Below, one piece after another: positions 1-7,811 of a stretch of DNA of 25,014 nucleotides. Position 1 is the first letter of the stretch. Every line of letters begins with the position of its first letter. The notes beneath the pieces were generated by a model, which searched no databases, was not told the DNA's origin, and worked only from the letters and a program-made list of their open reading frames with translations. Source of the DNA: Chloracidobacterium sp. UBA3360 (GTDB lineage Bacteria > Acidobacteriota > Blastocatellia > Pyrinomonadales > Pyrinomonadaceae); NCBI GenBank assembly GCA_002360555.1, contig DEQS01000031.1:1-25014 (forward strand), read 5' to 3'. A program made the position numbers and the translations under genes.

Positions 1-1745
1 ATGGCGATGTAATATTCGGCTAACCACAATGTACAGATAAACCAAGGATTGCCGGTGACGTCTTCTGAAACCCGCATATATCCGTCGTTCTCAAACCGTG
101 CTACCCCGCCAAATTCTGTCGTAACGAGCAAATTGTCCTTGATCGCCTGCATCGTGCCGGTGACCACTGGGTCGTCTGCCGGTAGGCAGTCAAAATAAAA
201 TACGGCGAACAGCGATGCATCGACCGTCGCGTCCGGCGTCAGGGAATCACCGCCATTTGACTGGAGCGAACGCAAAAACCGTCCATCCTCAGCGCTGTAG
301 AGATGCGTTCTCATGCCCACAACGATCTCGTCAGCGGCTTTGGAATATTTTGCGGCTTTGTCAGAGTCGTTAAAAAGCCCCGCAAAGTTCGCCGCCGCCC
401 GCAGTCCGGCAACCACCGTCGCACAAGTAAATGTATGCACGCCGAGCCGGTCTTCCCATAGATTCCAGCTTGGTTTTGGCAGTTTCGTTTCGGCATCGCG
501 AAACTGTTCGATAAAATCCGAGCACGGAACGATCATTGATCCGTACAATTTCCTGACGAATTCAACATCGCCCTCTTTTTCAAAATGACGCCACAATGCC
601 CACAAAACGAGTGCTGTTTCGTCCTCTTGTATCGGCACCATCGGAACTTTGCGATAATTATCCCAACGCGGGTGCCAGCTTGAGCCGAGCGTGCCATCAG
701 CATTGTATTTTTGGAAAAAGTAGCCATTCGGGTGCATGCACCTCTCGCAAAACTCAAAATATTTGCGGCTGATCTCTGGATAACCGGCACAGTCGAGTGC
801 GTTTGCTACGAAGGAGCCGTCACGCATCCATGAGTAGCTATAATTATCCGTCGCCCGCTCCGAAACATCCGAATCGTTGGCCGCAATGATCGCACCGCCG
901 TGATCGATCTGCGTGCGTATCATCAACAGGCTGCGTTTATAGAACCGGATGAGGTCGTCAGGCAGATTGCCGAAATCAGTATCATTTTTATTGACCCATT
1001 CGCGCCAGTACGTTTCCGTTTCCCCAAAATACTTTTCAGGCCCGCGTTCCAGCGCGTGGCTATTTAGCTTATCAACCTCGTCATGAGATGCTCCCGCGGC
1101 TATCCAATAGTAGGAGTCGTGCGAAGCGTTTGCGTCGAGCGTGAAATACACACCGATCGTCGAATCGACCGAACCTTCGGTAATCGGACCATTCGCCAGT
1201 TCGCCGTCCTCGGCGTCACGCCATGTGCCCTCGTTATTGCGAAATGCTTTTCGTCCGGTGGCATATGCATCGAACGCAGGCTGCGTGTTGATGAGAAAGT
1301 AACGGTGCTTTTTGTAATGAATTATCGAGCCGTTATCAGGGTCGAAAAATGCCGTGTCACCAACTTTGTTTTCGTAAATGCGAAAGTCTTGGTGTAAAAA
1401 GATACGCACCTCACGCGATTTTCCGCTAAGATCGCTTACATTAATGCGTCGGAGATAGATATTTTCGCGGCCCGCGACGGTGTCGCTGCATACGATCTTG
1501 ATCGCTAGTTTTTCGTTGGTTAATGTGACATTTGTTACGAGTGTTCCGGGCAGATAATGCAGATCGCGTTCCCAGCCCTCTTCGAAAACCCACGAAAAAG
1601 ATCCGTCGATCCAAACGCCAAAACGAAACGGGAATCCTTCGGTATGATTTTCCTGGCCGACGTGCGGGAAATATATGTCACGGATCTGATATTTATCGTC
1701 AAAATTTACAAGCAAATTGCCGTTGCCAACGGGAATGTCTCTCAT
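1..1745 (-). CDS. GH15-like glucosidase (glucoamylase/glucodextranase type), 3' end outside window
   Basis: Reading the minus strand from ATG at 1745 gives an uninterrupted frame of about 581 codons that leaves the window at base 1, so the C-terminus is missing. It begins MRDIPVGNGNLLVNFD, typical of the all-beta N-terminal domain of bacterial GH15-like proteins. The (alpha/alpha)6 catalytic part follows, with YSYSWMRDGSF near residue 303-313, PIQEDETALVLW near 371-382 and PSWNLWEDRLGVHTF near 425-439. The Glu residues in EDET and WEDR are the candidate acid/base pair of the family. Family members hydrolyse alpha-glucosidic bonds in starch, dextran or trehalose; which one cannot be told here. 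No signal peptide is visible at the chosen start, suggesting a cytoplasmic enzyme. It starts 11 bp after the upstream lipoprotein stop, so the two are probably co-transcribed. I checked frame consistency at several points (bases 24-26, 450-455, 624-626, 825-827). Confidence 0.85.
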   Translation of the reverse strand, partial: MRDIPVGNGNLLVNFDDKYQIRDIYFPHVGQENHTEGFPFRFGVWIDGSFSWVFEEGWERDLHYLPGTLVTNVTLTNEKLAIKIVCSDTVAGRENIYLRRINVSDLSGKSREVRIFLHQDFRIYENKVGDTAFFDPDNGSIIHYKKHRYFLINTQPAFDAYATGRKAFRNNEGTWRDAEDGELANGPITEGSVDSTIGVYFTLDANASHDSYYWIAAGASHDEVDKLNSHALERGPEKYFGETETYWREWVNKNDTDFGNLPDDLIRFYKRSLLMIRTQIDHGGAIIAANDSDVSERATDNYSYSWMRDGSFVANALDCAGYPEISRKYFEFCERCMHPNGYFFQKYNADGTLGSSWHPRWDNYRKVPMVPIQEDETALVLWALWRHFEKEGDVEFVRKLYGSMIVPCSDFIEQFRDAETKLPKPSWNLWEDRLGVHTFTCATVVAGLRAAANFAGLFNDSDKAAKYSKAADEIVVGMRTHLYSAEDGRFLRSLQSNGGDSLTPDATVDASLFAVFYFDCLPADDPVVTGTMQAIKDNLLVTTEFGGVARFENDGYMRVSEDVTGNPWFICTLWLAEYYIA

Positions 1746-1756
1746 ACGATAGCGGC

Positions 1757-2329
1757 CTAATTCGCCTTTAGAGCCTCTTCGACGGCGGCGTCAAGTTCTT
1801 TCTGAATGGCGGCGTTAAACCCGATGATCTTCTTAATTATCTTGCCGTTACGCCCGATGATGAGGGTTTGCGGTATGTCGTCGCGGTCGGAGAAGATAAA
1901 ACGGCTCAGCTCATTTTCGGGAAAGGCGATGGGGTAATCGAGCTTGGTCTTTGCGGTAAAGGCGGGTATCTTCGGCAGGTCTTCAGCACCGCCGACATTT
2001 AGTCCGACGATCACCAAATTTTCACCGCCGTGCTTTGCCAGCAGCGAATTAAGATGCGGGATCTCCTCGATACAGGGCGGACAGTACGTTGCCCAAAAAT
2101 CAAGAATAACTGCTTTCCCTTTGAGATCGCCCAGTTTCTGCACCTTATCCTCAGCCGTGGTCCAACTCATCTCGCTCATCGGTTTTGACGGCGGCATTGG
2201 GACGTTTGTCGTCGGACGGTCGTTGATCGATACGGGCCTGTTAGAAACGGTTACCGGGGCAGCCGCGGGACGGCAGCCGCTGGTAAATAAAAAGGCAAAA
2301 GTAAAAAGGCAAAAATAGAACAGTTTCAC
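1757..2329 (-). CDS. TlpA/ResA-like thioredoxin-fold lipoprotein
   Basis: This 190-residue protein begins with a short hydrophobic signal ending in a lipobox (FTSGC, Cys19), so it is probably a lipid-anchored envelope protein. A Pro/Ser/Thr-rich linker (about 20-55) leads into a thioredoxin fold. There, KAVILDFWATYCPPCIEEI (about 72-90) carries the redox pair Cys83-Cys86, and the cis-proline loop appears as DDIPQTLII. This matches the TlpA/ResA/AhpC-TSA family of periplasmic thiol-disulphide reductants, which serve cytochrome c maturation or general reduction. No cytochrome biogenesis gene lies nearby, so the partner is unknown. It is the upstream gene of a two-gene minus-strand unit with the GH15-like gene (11 bp gap). 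Start at ATG 2329 is supported by the signal peptide. Confidence 0.85.
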   Translation of the reverse strand: MKLFYFCLFTFAFLFTSGCRPAAAPVTVSNRPVSINDRPTTNVPMPPSKPMSEMSWTTAEDKVQKLGDLKGKAVILDFWATYCPPCIEEIPHLNSLLAKHGGENLVIVGLNVGGAEDLPKIPAFTAKTKLDYPIAFPENELSRFIFSDRDDIPQTLIIGRNGKIIKKIIGFNAAIQKELDAAVEEALKAN

Positions 2330-2353
2330 AACGCTATTTTACACAACTAGAAT
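2324..2353 (+). promoter_or_regulatory. possible promoter for the Fe-S scaffold gene
   Basis: TTTCAC (2324-2329) and TAGAAT (2348-2353) lie 18 bp apart, upstream of the ATG at 2400. The match to sigma-70 consensus is modest and the -35 overlaps the start codon of the divergent gene. Tentative. Confidence 0.3.
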
Positions 2354-2363
2354 TAATTCCGCC

Positions 2364-2395
2364 TTTACTTTTACCGTTTTAATTTTTACTTTTAC
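2364..2395 (+). repeat. 11-bp direct repeat with 21-bp period before the Fe-S scaffold gene
   Basis: TTTACTTTTAC occurs at 2364-2374 and again at 2385-2395, exactly 21 bp (two helical turns) apart. It sits directly before the ATG at 2400, where a ribosome binding site would be expected but is not seen. A related sequence in the opposite orientation lies near 2296-2307, within the start of the divergent gene. It could be an operator or simple T-rich low complexity. Confidence 0.4.
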
Positions 2396-2399
2396 GTTA

Positions 2400-2990
2400 A
2401 TGTCATTATATCCCGCAGCGATCCAACTACGGCTGAATCAGTCGCAAAATGCCGGCGCGATCGAAAACGCACGTGCGTGCGGAAGGTCGGCGAGTTTTCT
2501 GTGCGGATGTTCGGTCGGATTTTCGGTAAAGTTGGGCGAGGACCGCAAAACGATCGAGGCAGCGGCTTTTAACAGTAATGGCTGCGGCTATATGATCGCC
2601 GCCGCAGACGTTTTGGCGGGAACGCTCAACGGTAAACCGTTGCGTGATCTCCATAGCCTCGATGGCGACGAACTGTTCGCGGCGGTCGAAAACAAACTCA
2701 TTCCGTTTCCTGCAGAACGCCGGCAATGCGCGGACGTTTGTATCGAGGCCCTGAGGGCGACGTTCGCCGATCTCCGGGCAAGACGATGCGAGGAATTTGC
2801 GGGAGAAAAGGCTCTAGTCTGCACTTGTTTTGGGGTTTTAGAAGAAACGATCGCCTCGCATATCAGCGAAAGATCGCTGAAAACTACGGACGAGGTTGCT
2901 GCAATTTGTAATGCCGGCGACGGATGCGGCTCATGCCGGATGCTGATACAGGAAATGCTGGACGCCCGTCGAGAGGATTCGTTGATCTGA
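2400..2990 (+). CDS. Fe-S scaffold: IscU/NifU-N-like domain fused to BFD-type [2Fe-2S] domain
   Basis: 196 residues. The N-terminal part (about 1-130) resembles the IscU/NifU scaffold on which nascent Fe-S clusters are built: FLCGCSVGF (Cys35, Cys37), FNSNGCGYMIAAADVLAG (Cys62) and RRQCADVC (Cys110, Cys114) align with the three family ligand positions. The C-terminal part (about 138-190) is a BFD-like [2Fe-2S] domain with CTCFGVLEETI (Cys141, Cys143) and GDGCGSCRMLI (Cys176, Cys179). This matches the first two modules of NifU; the C-terminal Nfu module is absent. Two family features differ: the Asp normally two residues after the first Cys is Cys37 (C-G-C, not C-G-D), and the His before the third Cys is Gln109. 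No cysteine desulfurase gene is within the window. The start lacks a clear ribosome binding site. Role in cluster assembly or storage is inferred. Confidence 0.8.
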   Translation: MSLYPAAIQLRLNQSQNAGAIENARACGRSASFLCGCSVGFSVKLGEDRKTIEAAAFNSNGCGYMIAAADVLAGTLNGKPLRDLHSLDGDELFAAVENKLIPFPAERRQCADVCIEALRATFADLRARRCEEFAGEKALVCTCFGVLEETIASHISERSLKTTDEVAAICNAGDGCGSCRMLIQEMLDARREDSLI

Positions 2991-3015
2991 CACGCGTTTC
3001 CGTCAACAAGTTATA

Positions 3016-3024
3016 TGCTATAAT
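3016..3024 (+). promoter_or_regulatory. extended -10 promoter element upstream of the CNNM/CorC-type gene
   Basis: TGCTATAAT combines a perfect TATAAT hexamer (3019-3024) with the TG of an extended -10. No good -35 is seen, which extended -10 promoters do not need. It lies in the 134-bp gap between the Fe-S scaffold stop (2990) and the ATG at 3125, implying a 5' leader of roughly 90 nt. Confidence 0.55.
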
Positions 3025-3124
3025 TTTCAACATTCGCCCGCCTATTTGGGGCCAAAATGCTTTTAAGGAGATCGATCGAGGGCCGTCATAAATTAGCCCG
3101 AAAGACCAATTTTTCGAATCCGTA

Positions 3125-4519
3125 ATGGACGATCCTGCCAGTTTGCTTCTACTTTTTGCGGCCGACATCGAGACCGCACCCGAAGTGCCAACTCTGCTGT
3201 TTACGCTTGCCAAAATTTTATTGGTTTTTTTCCTTGTGCTCGCAAATGGTTTTTTTGTCGCAAGCGAATTTGCCCTTGTTGCCGTTCGCAAGTCTCGCAT
3301 CGAAGCCCTCGCGGCCGAGGGCGATGTTGCCGCCCAAAAATTGTTGTTGATGCTCAACAACCTAAGCGGTTACATTTCTGCGACCCAACTTGGCATTACT
3401 TTGTCTTCGCTCGGCCTCGGTTGGGTCGGTGAACCTGTAGTTGCTGCTCTGATAGAGCCCGGACTCTCGTATTTGGGAGAGGTGACGGGAGCATCATTTT
3501 TGTCGGCGGGACCGATCTTGCACACGATCTCGTTTACTATCGCTTTTTCACTTATCACATTTCTGCATATTGTTTTTGGCGAATTGGCACCAAAAACCGC
3601 CGCACTCGAATTGTCAGAACGCGTTTCATTTCTAGTCGCGGCCCCACTACGGTTGTTTTATAACGTTTTCAGTTATCCGATCCGCATGCTTGATTGGACG
3701 GGAACCCGAACGGTTCGGCTTTTTGGGTTGCAGGCATCCGGGGAGCACGGTTCGAGCTACAGCGAAGATGAGATCCGGGGGTTGATCAAACTGTCACAGG
3801 AGAGCGGTCACTTAAATGAAGAAGAGCAGCGTCTCATCAACCGTGTATTTGAATTTTCAGAAACAACCGTCAAAGAGGCAATGATACCGCGAACAGAGAT
3901 CGTCGCGGTGCCGGAAAGCTGTAGTTTTGACGAGATCGTTGAGGCGTTTCAGCAGCATGGATATTCGCGTTTGCCGGTGTATCGCGGTTCGCTCGATGAC
4001 ATCGCGGGGTTTGTTCATACCAAAGATCTGGTCGCGTACACCAAAAAGCAAAAAAGTTTTAAGATCGTTGATGTCATACATAAGCCCAATTATGTCGTCG
4101 ATACCGCCAGACTCGAGGACGTGCTCAGGCAAATGCAAAACGAAAAGTTTCACTTTGGGTTTGTCGTCGATGAGCACGGCGGCATTGAGGGCATCATCAC
4201 GCTCGAAGACCTACTCGAAGAGATCGTCGGCGACATCTCCGACGAACACGATATCGAGGTCGATGAGCAGATCGATGAGCAAGCCGATGGTAGTTATCTG
4301 CTCGATGGCGGTCTTGCGGTGCGGGATCTAAACCGCCGGCTTGAGATGAACCTGCCTGTTTCTGAAGGCTACACGACGATCGCCGGCTTTTTGATGGCAG
4401 AGGCGGGGCAGATACTCGAAGAAGGGCAAACCGTGCCTTTCAATGGCCATGTTTTTAAGGTAGAAAAGGTTGATAAGCATCGGATAAAGCAGATCAAGTT
4501 GGAGAAGGGCGTTTCGTAA
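3125..4519 (+). CDS. CNNM/CorC-type (hemolysin family) membrane protein with DUF21, CBS pair and CorC_HlyC domains
   Basis: 464 residues with the complete family architecture. A DUF21/CNNM transmembrane domain spans about 25-215, containing NGFFVASEFALVAVRKSRIE, ATQLGITLSSLGLGWVGEP and FGELAPKTAAL (ELAPK at 153-157). A pair of CBS domains covers about 250-370, opening with EAMIPRTEIV and closing with GGIEGIITLEDLLEEIVGDI. An acidic linker leads to the C-terminal CorC_HlyC domain (about 385-460). Family members sit in the inner membrane and are tied to Mg2+/Co2+ export or divalent-cation balance; the old 'hemolysin' name is misleading. The length is normal and no key motif is missing. An extended -10 promoter lies upstream. 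The next gene starts 13 bp downstream on the same strand, so the two may be co-transcribed. Confidence 0.93.
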   Translation: MDDPASLLLLFAADIETAPEVPTLLFTLAKILLVFFLVLANGFFVASEFALVAVRKSRIEALAAEGDVAAQKLLLMLNNLSGYISATQLGITLSSLGLGWVGEPVVAALIEPGLSYLGEVTGASFLSAGPILHTISFTIAFSLITFLHIVFGELAPKTAALELSERVSFLVAAPLRLFYNVFSYPIRMLDWTGTRTVRLFGLQASGEHGSSYSEDEIRGLIKLSQESGHLNEEEQRLINRVFEFSETTVKEAMIPRTEIVAVPESCSFDEIVEAFQQHGYSRLPVYRGSLDDIAGFVHTKDLVAYTKKQKSFKIVDVIHKPNYVVDTARLEDVLRQMQNEKFHFGFVVDEHGGIEGIITLEDLLEEIVGDISDEHDIEVDEQIDEQADGSYLLDGGLAVRDLNRRLEMNLPVSEGYTTIAGFLMAEAGQILEEGQTVPFNGHVFKVEKVDKHRIKQIKLEKGVS

Positions 4520-4532
4520 TGCTCAGGGTAAG

Positions 4533-5555
4533 ATGATGAATCTCAAAAACAGTTCAACGGGCCTTTTGCTGGCGGGAGCAATACTTTTCGTCGCTGCTCT
4601 TGGCTGCGGCGGCACCCAAAGCGGGCCAAAGCCAGAATGGACCAAGTTAAAAAAGATCGCGGGTAAAGAACAAGGCTTGTCACACGTCTCGGGCGTTGTC
4701 GTTGACGACAAATTTGCCTACGCCACTATTGGCGGCACGGTCGCTGACGCAAATGCGGGAACCAATGGCCTAAGAAAAGTGCCGCTTGATGGCGGAGCCG
4801 TTACGATGCTGGACAACGGCGAAAAATACCCTCAAGCGGAACAGGGTGGTATTGCCCAAGACGAAAAATACGTTTACTGGAACTCCGGCGGCGAGATCGC
4901 CCGGATCGGAAAAGACAACGGCAAGCGAGAGGCGGTTGCGACGGAATTTGTCGGTATCGGGCTCGATATGGCGCTCGATAATGAGCGAGTGTATTGGGCA
5001 AATCACGGATATTATTCTTCGGCTACTCCGATCAAGCCGAGCCCGATCTATTCAGTAGCAAAATCCGGTGGAAAGGCCGAGATTTTCGTCGACGGGCAAA
5101 TGGCTCCCGGCAACATTATCTTGGACGAAAAGTTTGTCTATTGGACGACGCCGTCGAGCATCATGAAACAAGCAAAAACGGGCGGCCCGCCGCAGGTTGT
5201 TTTGCAGGCGAGCGACCGAGAGGGTATTGATAAACTCGAGCAAGACGGCGGTGATCTGTATTTTGGATTTCGCGGTGCCGGCGAATCGCGTTGGGCTTTG
5301 CGCAAAATATCAAAAAACGGCGGCGAGCCGCAGACGATCGCTAAGACATTTTCGCTAAAGCAGTTTGTCATTGACGAGCAGAACATCTACTTTTTTGACG
5401 AAGAGGGTTTATCCGCCGATGTGCTGTGCAGAGTTTCAAAGAATGGCGGCGAGGTCGCCAAGCTCGATACTGGCTATGCGAGCGGCGTTATGACACAGAG
5501 CAAGAGCAGCGTTTTTGTTGCTAGTTTGGATACAATTTACAGTTTCACAAAATAG
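4533..5555 (+). CDS. beta-propeller-like repeat lipoprotein
   Basis: 340 residues. The signal peptide ends in a lipobox (VAALGC, Cys25), indicating a lipid-anchored envelope protein. The body holds about seven copies of a repeat of the form hydrophobic-x-D-x-x-x-V-Y-W followed by a strand, K-x-G-G and another strand. Examples are VVVDDKFAYATIGG, GIAQDEKYVYWNSGG, MALDNERVYWANHG, IILDEKFVYWTTP, LEQDGGDLYFGF, FVIDEQNIYFFDEEG and MTQSKSSVFVAS. Seven units suggest a seven-bladed beta-propeller, usually a binding or scaffolding fold. The ligand is unknown. ATG occurs at both 4533 and 4536, after AGGGTAAG, and either could be used. It sits 13 bp after the CNNM-type gene and 18 bp before enolase, so it may be part of a longer transcript. 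Confidence 0.75.
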   Translation: MMNLKNSSTGLLLAGAILFVAALGCGGTQSGPKPEWTKLKKIAGKEQGLSHVSGVVVDDKFAYATIGGTVADANAGTNGLRKVPLDGGAVTMLDNGEKYPQAEQGGIAQDEKYVYWNSGGEIARIGKDNGKREAVATEFVGIGLDMALDNERVYWANHGYYSSATPIKPSPIYSVAKSGGKAEIFVDGQMAPGNIILDEKFVYWTTPSSIMKQAKTGGPPQVVLQASDREGIDKLEQDGGDLYFGFRGAGESRWALRKISKNGGEPQTIAKTFSLKQFVIDEQNIYFFDEEGLSADVLCRVSKNGGEVAKLDTGYASGVMTQSKSSVFVASLDTIYSFTK

Positions 5556-5573
5556 AGTTGGGAGCGATCAGTT

Positions 5574-6863
5574 ATGAGCTATATTGAACAGGTTTGGGCA
5601 CGCGAGATCATGGATTCGAGGGGAAATCCGACGATCGAGGCAGAGGTTATTTTAGAAGACGGCACGCAGGGCCGTGCTGCGGTGCCGAGCGGTGCTTCGA
5701 CCGGCGAGAATGAAGCGGTTGAGCTGCGCGATGGCGATAAATCGCGTTACCTAGGCAAAGGTGTGCTCACCGCTGTTAACAATGTCAACGACATCATCAG
5801 CCGCGAGCTTGAGGGACTTGACTGTCTCGACCAGACCCTGATCGATCAGACGATGATCGACATCGACGGCACCGAAACCAAATCAAAACTCGGAGCGAAC
5901 GCGCTGCTTGCCGTGTCGCTAGCAAATGCCCGTGCCGCTGCCGCGTTTCAGGAAATGCCGCTTTACCGCTACATCGGCGGGACGAACGCCAAAACGCTGC
6001 CCGTGCCGATGATGAACATCCTCAACGGCGGTGCTCATGCCGATAACAACGTCGATTTTCAAGAGTTTATGGTGATGCCGGTCGGGGCCGAGAGCTTTAC
6101 CGAAGCTCTGCGATGCGGTGCTGAGATCTTTCATAACCTGAAAAATGTGCTCAAATCGCGCGGCTATTCGACCAGCGTCGGCGACGAGGGTGGTTTTGCA
6201 CCAAACCTAAAATCCAACGACGAGGCTGTCGAGACCATCCTCGAAGCAATCGACATCGCCGGTTACAAAGCCGGTGACGACGTGATGATCGCCCTCGACC
6301 CGGCATCGAGTGAGTTTTTTAAGGACGGCAAATATATCTTCAAAAAGAGTGACAATCGCGAACTTTCGTCCGAAGAAATGGCATCGTACTGGGCCGATTG
6401 GTGCGGCAAGTATCCGATCATATCTATAGAAGACGGCATGGCCGAAAACGATTGGGACGGATGGATCAATCTGACGGGAAAAGTCGGCGATAAGGTGCAG
6501 CTAGTCGGCGACGACCTGTTTGTCACCAATGTTAAATTTCTGCAAAAGGGCATCGAGACAGGTGCGGCAAACTCGATCCTCATCAAGGTCAACCAGATCG
6601 GCACGCTCACGGAAACGCTTGATGCCATTGAACTTGCACGGACCAATAATATGACCGCCGTAATCTCGCACCGTTCGGGCGAGACCGAAGACAGCTTCAT
6701 CGCCGACCTCGCCGTCGCTACAAATGCCGGCCAGATCAAAACCGGCAGCCTCTGCCGCAGCGACCGCATTTCTAAATATAATCAACTGCTGCGTATCGAA
6801 GAAGACCTCGGCGATTCGGCAAAATATCCGGGCCGCAAGGCTTTTTATCAGATTGGGCAATGA
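5574..6863 (+). CDS. eno: enolase
   Basis: 429 residues, the normal bacterial length. It converts 2-phosphoglycerate to phosphoenolpyruvate in the cytoplasm (glycolysis/gluconeogenesis). Visible family features: AREIMDSRGNPTIEAEV at the N-terminus, the mobile loop PSGASTGENEAVELRDGD, GGAHADNNVDFQEFM (His155), the catalytic Glu205 in VGDEGGFAPN, the Mg ligands Asp242, Glu286 and Asp313, the catalytic Lys338 in LIKVNQIGTLTE, and SHRSGETEDSFIADLAV (His366) with Lys389. A GGGAG ribosome binding site precedes the ATG. The last four bases (ATGA) overlap the start of the next gene, suggesting translational coupling. Confidence 0.98.
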   Translation: MSYIEQVWAREIMDSRGNPTIEAEVILEDGTQGRAAVPSGASTGENEAVELRDGDKSRYLGKGVLTAVNNVNDIISRELEGLDCLDQTLIDQTMIDIDGTETKSKLGANALLAVSLANARAAAAFQEMPLYRYIGGTNAKTLPVPMMNILNGGAHADNNVDFQEFMVMPVGAESFTEALRCGAEIFHNLKNVLKSRGYSTSVGDEGGFAPNLKSNDEAVETILEAIDIAGYKAGDDVMIALDPASSEFFKDGKYIFKKSDNRELSSEEMASYWADWCGKYPIISIEDGMAENDWDGWINLTGKVGDKVQLVGDDLFVTNVKFLQKGIETGAANSILIKVNQIGTLTETLDAIELARTNNMTAVISHRSGETEDSFIADLAVATNAGQIKTGSLCRSDRISKYNQLLRIEEDLGDSAKYPGRKAFYQIGQ

Positions 6864-7366
6864 ACCTCCGCGACGAGATCCTTGGCGAACATTCAAAGCG
6901 GCGGACCAGAAAGATCACCGATTGGGTGGGCGACGATCCTGTAAGGTTTGCGGAGTTGATGGACCTGTTCCTAGGCAATGTTTACCGCATCACGCAACGA
7001 GCCGGATGGCCGCTGAGTAACTGCGTCGAAAAATATCCCGACTTGATCAAACCCTATTTCGCGAAACTGCTGAAACAGCTCGAACGCGATGATGTCCACA
7101 ATGCTGTCCGGCGTAATGTTGTTCGGATCCTACAGTTCGTTGAGATCCCAAAACGATATCAGGGACGTGTGTTTGACGTCTGCTACAGCCTTTTAGATGA
7201 TCCGTCGGAAACGGTCGCGGTACGGTGTTTTTCGTTGTCGGTCGCGGCAAATTTGGCAAAAGATTCGCCTGAGTTGTTAGATGAACTGCGGCTTGTTGCG
7301 ACGAAATATCCTCAGGTCGCCACAGCCGGATTTCGCAGCCGTGCCCGTCGCGTTTTGGGTGTGTGA
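6860..7366 (+). CDS. HEAT-like alpha-helical protein translationally coupled to enolase
   Basis: 168 residues, no signal peptide and no membrane segment, so probably cytoplasmic. The sequence is rich in paired amphipathic helices resembling HEAT/adaptor repeats, for example YFAKLLKQLERDDVHNAVRR followed by NVVRILQFVEIP and CYSLLDDPSETVAVRCFSLS. It has no catalytic motif that I recognise. Its ATG overlaps the enolase stop (ATGA), and the next gene begins one base after its stop. This is a tight three-gene arrangement, but the unrelated predicted activities make a shared function uncertain. Such proteins usually mediate protein-protein contacts; that is inference. Confidence 0.7.
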   Translation: MNLRDEILGEHSKRRTRKITDWVGDDPVRFAELMDLFLGNVYRITQRAGWPLSNCVEKYPDLIKPYFAKLLKQLERDDVHNAVRRNVVRILQFVEIPKRYQGRVFDVCYSLLDDPSETVAVRCFSLSVAANLAKDSPELLDELRLVATKYPQVATAGFRSRARRVLGV

Positions 7367-7367
7367 G

Positions 7368-7805
7368 ATGAAACAAAAACCACGTAAAGGGCTGTATGAG
7401 ATCGACACCGACAAAAAGCGGCTCGACCTCGCTGCCATCCATCGATTTCTTTCGAGCGAGTCTTACTGGGCCAAGAATCGCACGCTCGAACAAACGCTCA
7501 AGGCAGTCGAAAATTCGCTCTGCTACGGTGTTTATCACGGCAGGGAATTGGTCGGTTTTGCCCGCGTTGTTACAGACCGGGCGACATTTGCCTATATCGG
7601 CGATGTTTTTATTTTGGAGGCTCATCGCGGCAAGGGCCTGAGCAAATGGTTGATGCAGGTGATCACTGAACAACCCGATATGCAGGGGTTACGTCGGTGG
7701 CTATTAGCGACGCGTGACGCACACGGGCTTTATGAGCAATACGGATTTACTGAGTTAAAACACCCCGACCGCTGGATGGAAAAGCCCGCTCCGGACGCGT
7801 ATTAG
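7368..7805 (+). CDS. GNAT-family N-acetyltransferase
   Basis: 145 residues from the ATG at 7368. The reading frame is open further upstream to 7281, but that part lies inside the preceding gene, and the ATG one base after its TGA is the natural start. The protein has the GNAT core: a substrate strand (GVYHGRELVGFARVVTD), the acetyl-CoA pyrophosphate-binding motif A (YIGDVFILEAHRGKGLSKWLM, with R-G-K-G), and the C-terminal motif B region ending LYEQYGFTELKHPDRWMEK. It transfers an acetyl group from acetyl-CoA to an amine; the acceptor cannot be told. It is the last gene of the enolase group, followed by a new promoter. Confidence 0.88.
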   Translation: MKQKPRKGLYEIDTDKKRLDLAAIHRFLSSESYWAKNRTLEQTLKAVENSLCYGVYHGRELVGFARVVTDRATFAYIGDVFILEAHRGKGLSKWLMQVITEQPDMQGLRRWLLATRDAHGLYEQYGFTELKHPDRWMEKPAPDAY

Positions 7806-7811
7806 AAATTC

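Noticed and set aside
1083..1397. Plus-strand frame of about 100 codons in the left 1.7 kb
   Set aside because: The minus strand carries a continuous GH15-like gene with consistent frame and family motifs, so the plus-strand frames there are shadows.
3125..4519. Reading the CNNM/CorC-type protein as a haemolysin
   Set aside because: The DUF21-CBS-CorC_HlyC layout is that of cation-related membrane proteins; the haemolysin label is historical.
7281..7367. Upstream extension of the GNAT gene to 7281
   Set aside because: These codons overlap the end of the HEAT-like gene and add no GNAT homology; the ATG at 7368 fits the one-base spacing.
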